64,000 nucleotides of DNA, taken from assembly GCF_042477335.2 (NCBI RefSeq), contig NC_091264.1, positions 32,179,386 to 32,243,385 of the forward strand, in the 5' to 3' direction. The stretch's first letter is position 1. Every line of letters begins with the position of its first letter. A program made the translations under genes and the position numbers. A model generated the notes under the pieces. It was not told where the DNA came from. It searched no databases and saw only the letters and a program-made list of their open reading frames with translations. Shown piece by piece: positions 60,620 to 64,000 of the stretch. The DNA is from Ovis canadensis (lineage: Eukaryota; Chordata; Mammalia; Artiodactyla; Bovidae).

Positions 60620-63600
60620 CTGTTAGGGGAGGATGGGAGGCAGCCATGAGGGCTGGCAGCCCAGGATGCGGCAGAGACCACGGGCATGGGCCCCTTGGGC
60701 CGAAGCTGCACTTGGTCAACCAAATACTTTCACCAGCTTTCCTTTCTTGAGGAGAAGGGGCTTTTCCTGGGAGCAACTGCCCGGTGTGCTGTAAACAGAT
60801 GGGCTGGGCTCTGGCGGCCGCACGCATGTGTGGCCACGTGCTCGCTTGTCTTTATGAGTTGCCAATGTGTGCGTGGGTATCTGCTGGGGGAGGAGGCAGA
60901 GGAAGAGGCTACTCAGAGAGCAGATCGGCCCTCTCTGGCCCAGTCGTGGGGAGAGGAGAGGCTGATGTAAGGGCCTGGAGGAATCCCTCCCTCTCCCCGA
61001 CTTGGCTCACTCTGCCACCCCAGCCCTCAGGGAACAAGCCTGGGCAGCCATAACTGGCAGAGGACCCCTGACCCTTGACCCTCAAGCAGGCCATGATGGG
61101 AGCCAAGGGTGAGGGCCCGTGGGTGCAGACGTAGGCCAGGAAGGTTCATGTAATATGAGCGGGGAAGGGGAAAGATGGCTGCCGCCCATAGTCCTTTGGC
61201 CTCCTTGGGGACGGCAAGGCCCTGACAGTTCCGGGAAGAGTGGCTCATGCCGGCTAAGACTGGGGTTTAGTCTGTTCAGAACGAAATTGGGATCCTATCC
61301 AGAGGCCCACCCTTCGTCCTGAAAGCTCAGCCTCGGCAAAGGCCAGGATCCTCCCCTGCTTCCACTAGGTTAGGGCTCAACCCAGTGCCTCTAGAGACCC
61401 TCCCATGAGAAGTTTTAATTAAAAAAATGAATAACCATGGCTGAAAATTTTTAGATAACAGTGAAAAAGTTAAAAAAAAAAAGTGAAAAAGTGACTGCTA
61501 ATGTATACATTTCAACTGAGCTCCCCTGGACTTCCGTCTTCTGAGTCCTGAGAGGAAGTAAAAGCTGTAGGACTACACGCCACGTGCGAGGTGGGCAGGC
61601 AAGAGGGCTTCTGACGACCACTGGGTGGCTGTCAGCCCCCCAGCAGGGAGGTCTCTGTGCAGTGAGCTGGCCCCAGAGCCGCCTCTGCTGTGGCTGGTGG
61701 TGCTGGGACCTGACAGGGCCCTATGCTGGTGTCTCCCTGGCTTCAGAGGGGTGGGTGAGGAGGCGGGATGCGGAAGCAGGCTCCTTGGGATTGGAGATCC
61801 TGAAGCACAGCAGGCTCTCCAGAGGTGCTGCCTTATTGCACCCCTCCGCCCACCCTTGTCCCTCCCACCCTGGAGAGACCCAGGGAAGCTGGGCTTCGGC
61901 TGGCCCTGGGCCTGATGCTTGTGCCACAAGGAGCAAGCAGCTGCTGTGGAGGGGCTGGGGCCTCCGGTCAGCACTCTGGGACTACTCCAGCTCTAAGAAC
62001 CAAGGCTCCCTGCTAATCAAGCTCCTTCCTCCTACCTCTCTGGAAGGGGCGGGGAAGGAGATGGCACGGCTTGACAATCGTCAAGTCCCTAGCTGTAGCC
62101 AGGACTCCCTCTCCTCCCCAGGAGGGCCTTTTGCAGCCCCACGAGCCCCCACACACCATCAATCCTGCGTCACACTAAGGGACACCGGATATACGGGAGG
62201 GAGCCTGGCTTTGCTTCAGAGGCTGAGGGCAGGATGGATTGTATCCTCAGGCCTGCTGCTGTCTCTTAACAAGTTGAAGTGGGGGTGGGCTCAACTCCCA
62301 AATGGTCCACAGCATATTTGGGAAAGACAAGAGGAAGTTAATATGTCCTGTTCCCCCAGGGCTGCTGGCAGATGGCCCAGCTGGCAGCGCGGGAGGTGCA
62401 GGTGGAGATGGGCAAAGGGCCAGGGTGCTGGCAAGGAGTCCGTGAAGACCCAGCTCTGGCCCTGCACCCCTGGCCCAGCAATCTAGAGCCGGTATCTGCC
62501 TGGCCTTCCGTCCTCCATTCCCGGGTTCTGTTGGGGGATCAGCCTAGGAGGTTTGCTGGGGGTGAGGGATCTTGCTTTGCTCCACCCGAAGAGTGCAGAT
62601 CTAGTGACATTAGGACAGGCTGAAGGAGGGAGGGCCGTTGATAGGAGAGAACAAGAAACACCAACATCAACTTTACAGACCTGGATCTACTCTCAATAAG
62701 ACAGTATTGTAGTTCTAGGAGTGTGTAGTGTGGTAATGTCAGAGACAGCTGTTTGAGTGTTAGACAGGAACCTGTTCCTACACCCTGCTCAGGCTGAAAG
62801 GCAGATTGATTGATTCTAGGATCTTTCTAGAATCAATCTTTTTCTCCTGTTCCATAAAACCTCAGGATCTCATGGGATGCCATACGCAGCTGAGCAGGTT
62901 GTTAACTGTACAACTCTAGGGAGAACATTCAGAATCTAGTCTACATGGATGCTGCCTTCAAGTTTTATAGTATATGATCTGACAGCTCTATACGTGGTCC
63001 TACCCCAGATAGCCCTCCCATTTCTATTTCTAAAGTCTCACTTTGCCCTTTAATAACCCCAGTGCTATTACTGAAAGTTTGTAGAACTGCTCTGACATTC
63101 CCATAGCAACCCAGTATGATGTCATAAACAGAGGATTAGCACATTCTAATGCCCAACCAGCAGATCTTCTTACCCTTGTTACCCCTGGGCCAAGTGCCCT
63201 GCTGGGGAGGGACAAGGACAGACGCTGAGGCTGGCAGAGGGAGAGTAACAGGCGTGCACCGTGGTGGGACTGACTGGGTGGTGGGGGTGGCGTTCAGGCT
63301 GGAAGGGACAGAGCGCTCCAGCTTTCCTGAGTTGCAGGATGAGCTCCAGGAGCTGGCCTCCCCAGCCCAGGCCTGTGTACCTGTTCAGTCGGGGTCTGGT
63401 CTTTGGAACAAATCCTTCAGGAAGCTTGGGCCTGTGATTTGGGAGCAGACCTGAATGGAGGGAAAAGCATTTAAGAGGATGGTCTCTGTACTCCCTCTGC
63501 AGCTCTGGGGGCTGAACAGAAAGCCCAAGGGGGTGGGAGGCTGGCATTGGGGGGCGAGTATAATGCAGTCTCTGGACGCACACTGCTCTTTCAGGAGGAG

Positions 63601-63787
63601 CTAGGGGTGGAAGGTGTAATGATGCCCACAGCCCCCTGCCCCCTCTGCCCAAGGGCCCTTTACCTGCTCGGTGGGCCATCTTCACACACTCCTCTATCTT
63701 GCGGTGCTCTTCTTGGCACAGCCCGGTGACCCTCCGGGGCAGCATGCCCCCATGTGGCCGGATGAACTGACTGAGCAACAGAACATC
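60475..63787 (-). CDS. MRPS18A: Mitochondrial ribosomal protein S18A (mL66), 3'-terminal exons only
   Basis: bS18-family protein assigned to the mitochondrial large subunit (mL66). Minus-strand join within the window: 63787-63664, 63450-63381, 60619-60475, 339 nt, the last 112 residues of a protein about 196 aa long in human. The segments read [80 protein letters not shown] and [20 protein letters not shown], ending LYH. The mitochondrial targeting N-terminus and the first exons lie beyond 64000. Partial only because of the window edge. Confidence 0.95.
60620..63380 (-). other. MRPS18A last intron
   Basis: Repeat-poor GC-rich sequence with long chance frames. A poly-A run sits at about 61470-61482 and a 12-bp perfect hairpin at 62808-62838. 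No further exon recognised. Confidence 0.5.
63381..63450 (-). CDS. MRPS18A: MRPS18A penultimate exon (GLLPNHRP to LNR)
   Basis: A 70-nt exon, acceptor TTCAG, donor GTACAC at 63380. Frame is kept into the last exon across a 2.8-kb intron. Confidence 0.93.
63664..63787 (-). CDS. MRPS18A: MRPS18A internal coding exon (DVLLLSQF to MAHRA)
   Basis: Acceptor CGCTAG upstream (minus strand), donor GTAAAG at 63663. Holds the S18-family core segment [19 protein letters not shown]. Confidence 0.94.
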
Positions 63788-64000
63788 CTAGCGGAAGCGG
63801 AAGACAGGAGAGGAGGATCGTGTGGACGGGTGCTGGCTGCCAGGGCGCCAGGGCCAAGTGGCCTGCAGGGTAGACTGTTGTGGCTAGCATTGTAAGGGGC
63901 TGACGCCACCCTGAGAAGCGACCTGAGACCATTCCCTCCACACAGAGCTCTGCACTCAGGCCCACTGCCTCCACTGCAACAAGTTCAATCCCAGCTTAGC

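Noticed and set aside
60909-62623. Long frame of 300 codons (61584-62486) and partners in the MRPS18A intron
   Set aside because: Low-complexity GC-rich translation with no recognised domain, overlapping frames on the other strand.
1-64000. CRISPR array, operon, phage, integron or other prokaryotic system
   Set aside because: All genes have introns, and the repeats are ruminant SINEs and LINEs. No regularly spaced direct repeats occur.

Overview
This is a 64-kb piece of a ruminant (bovid) nuclear genome. The host assignment rests on the repeats: Bov-tA/BovA SINEs, BovB (RTE-clade) LINE 3' ends and CHR-type tRNA-derived SINEs with the 'gggacttccctggtggtccag' head lie throughout introns and intergenic DNA. 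The sequence does not let me choose between cattle, sheep, goat and their relatives. The gene content and order match the human 6p21.1 block XPO5-POLH-GTPBP2-MAD2L1BP-RSPH9-MRPS18A-VEGFA, recalled from general knowledge.

Layout. (1) 1-25160, + strand: POLH (DNA polymerase eta). All ten coding exons are here and the non-coding first exon lies upstream of the window. The spliced CDS is 2127 nt (708 aa). Its long introns are packed with L1, BovB and SINE copies. (2) 26880-34800, - strand: GTPBP2, complete, twelve coding exons, 1809 nt (602 aa), with a CpG-island promoter at about 34600-35200. POLH and GTPBP2 are convergent. (3) 35200-39550: intergenic, with a (TA)n(GATA)n tract, a BovB tail and BovA copies. 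(4) 39550-43930, + strand: MAD2L1BP (p31comet), three coding exons, 825 nt (274 aa), with an ETS-rich CpG promoter. (5) 43930-46200: a short intergenic gap holding one candidate two-helix micro-ORF. (6) 46250-59800, + strand: RSPH9, five coding exons, 831 nt (276 aa), preceded by a near-perfect RFX X-box. (7) 60220-63790, - strand: the last three coding exons of MRPS18A. Its 5' part lies beyond 64000.

I assembled each gene by hand from GT-AG junctions. Reading frame is kept across every junction, and the total lengths equal or nearly equal the human proteins as I remember them (POLH 708 against 713; GTPBP2 602; MAD2L1BP 274; RSPH9 276). No frameshift or premature stop was seen.

The five genes do not form one pathway. 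They are housekeeping or ciliary genes packed tightly: translesion synthesis (POLH), rescue of stalled ribosomes (GTPBP2), mitotic-checkpoint silencing (MAD2L1BP), radial spoke head (RSPH9) and mitochondrial translation (MRPS18A). I did not find a new multi-gene system. The observations most worth checking are the RFX sites in front of RSPH9, the ZNF143-like and ETS motif clusters and upstream ORF at GTPBP2, a 57-codon two-helix ORF at 44338, Asn62 in POLH, back-to-back poly(A) signals at the POLH/GTPBP2 junction, a target site hit repeatedly by L1 at 4141-5477, a ~150-bp direct duplication in RSPH9 intron 2, and several perfect hairpins.
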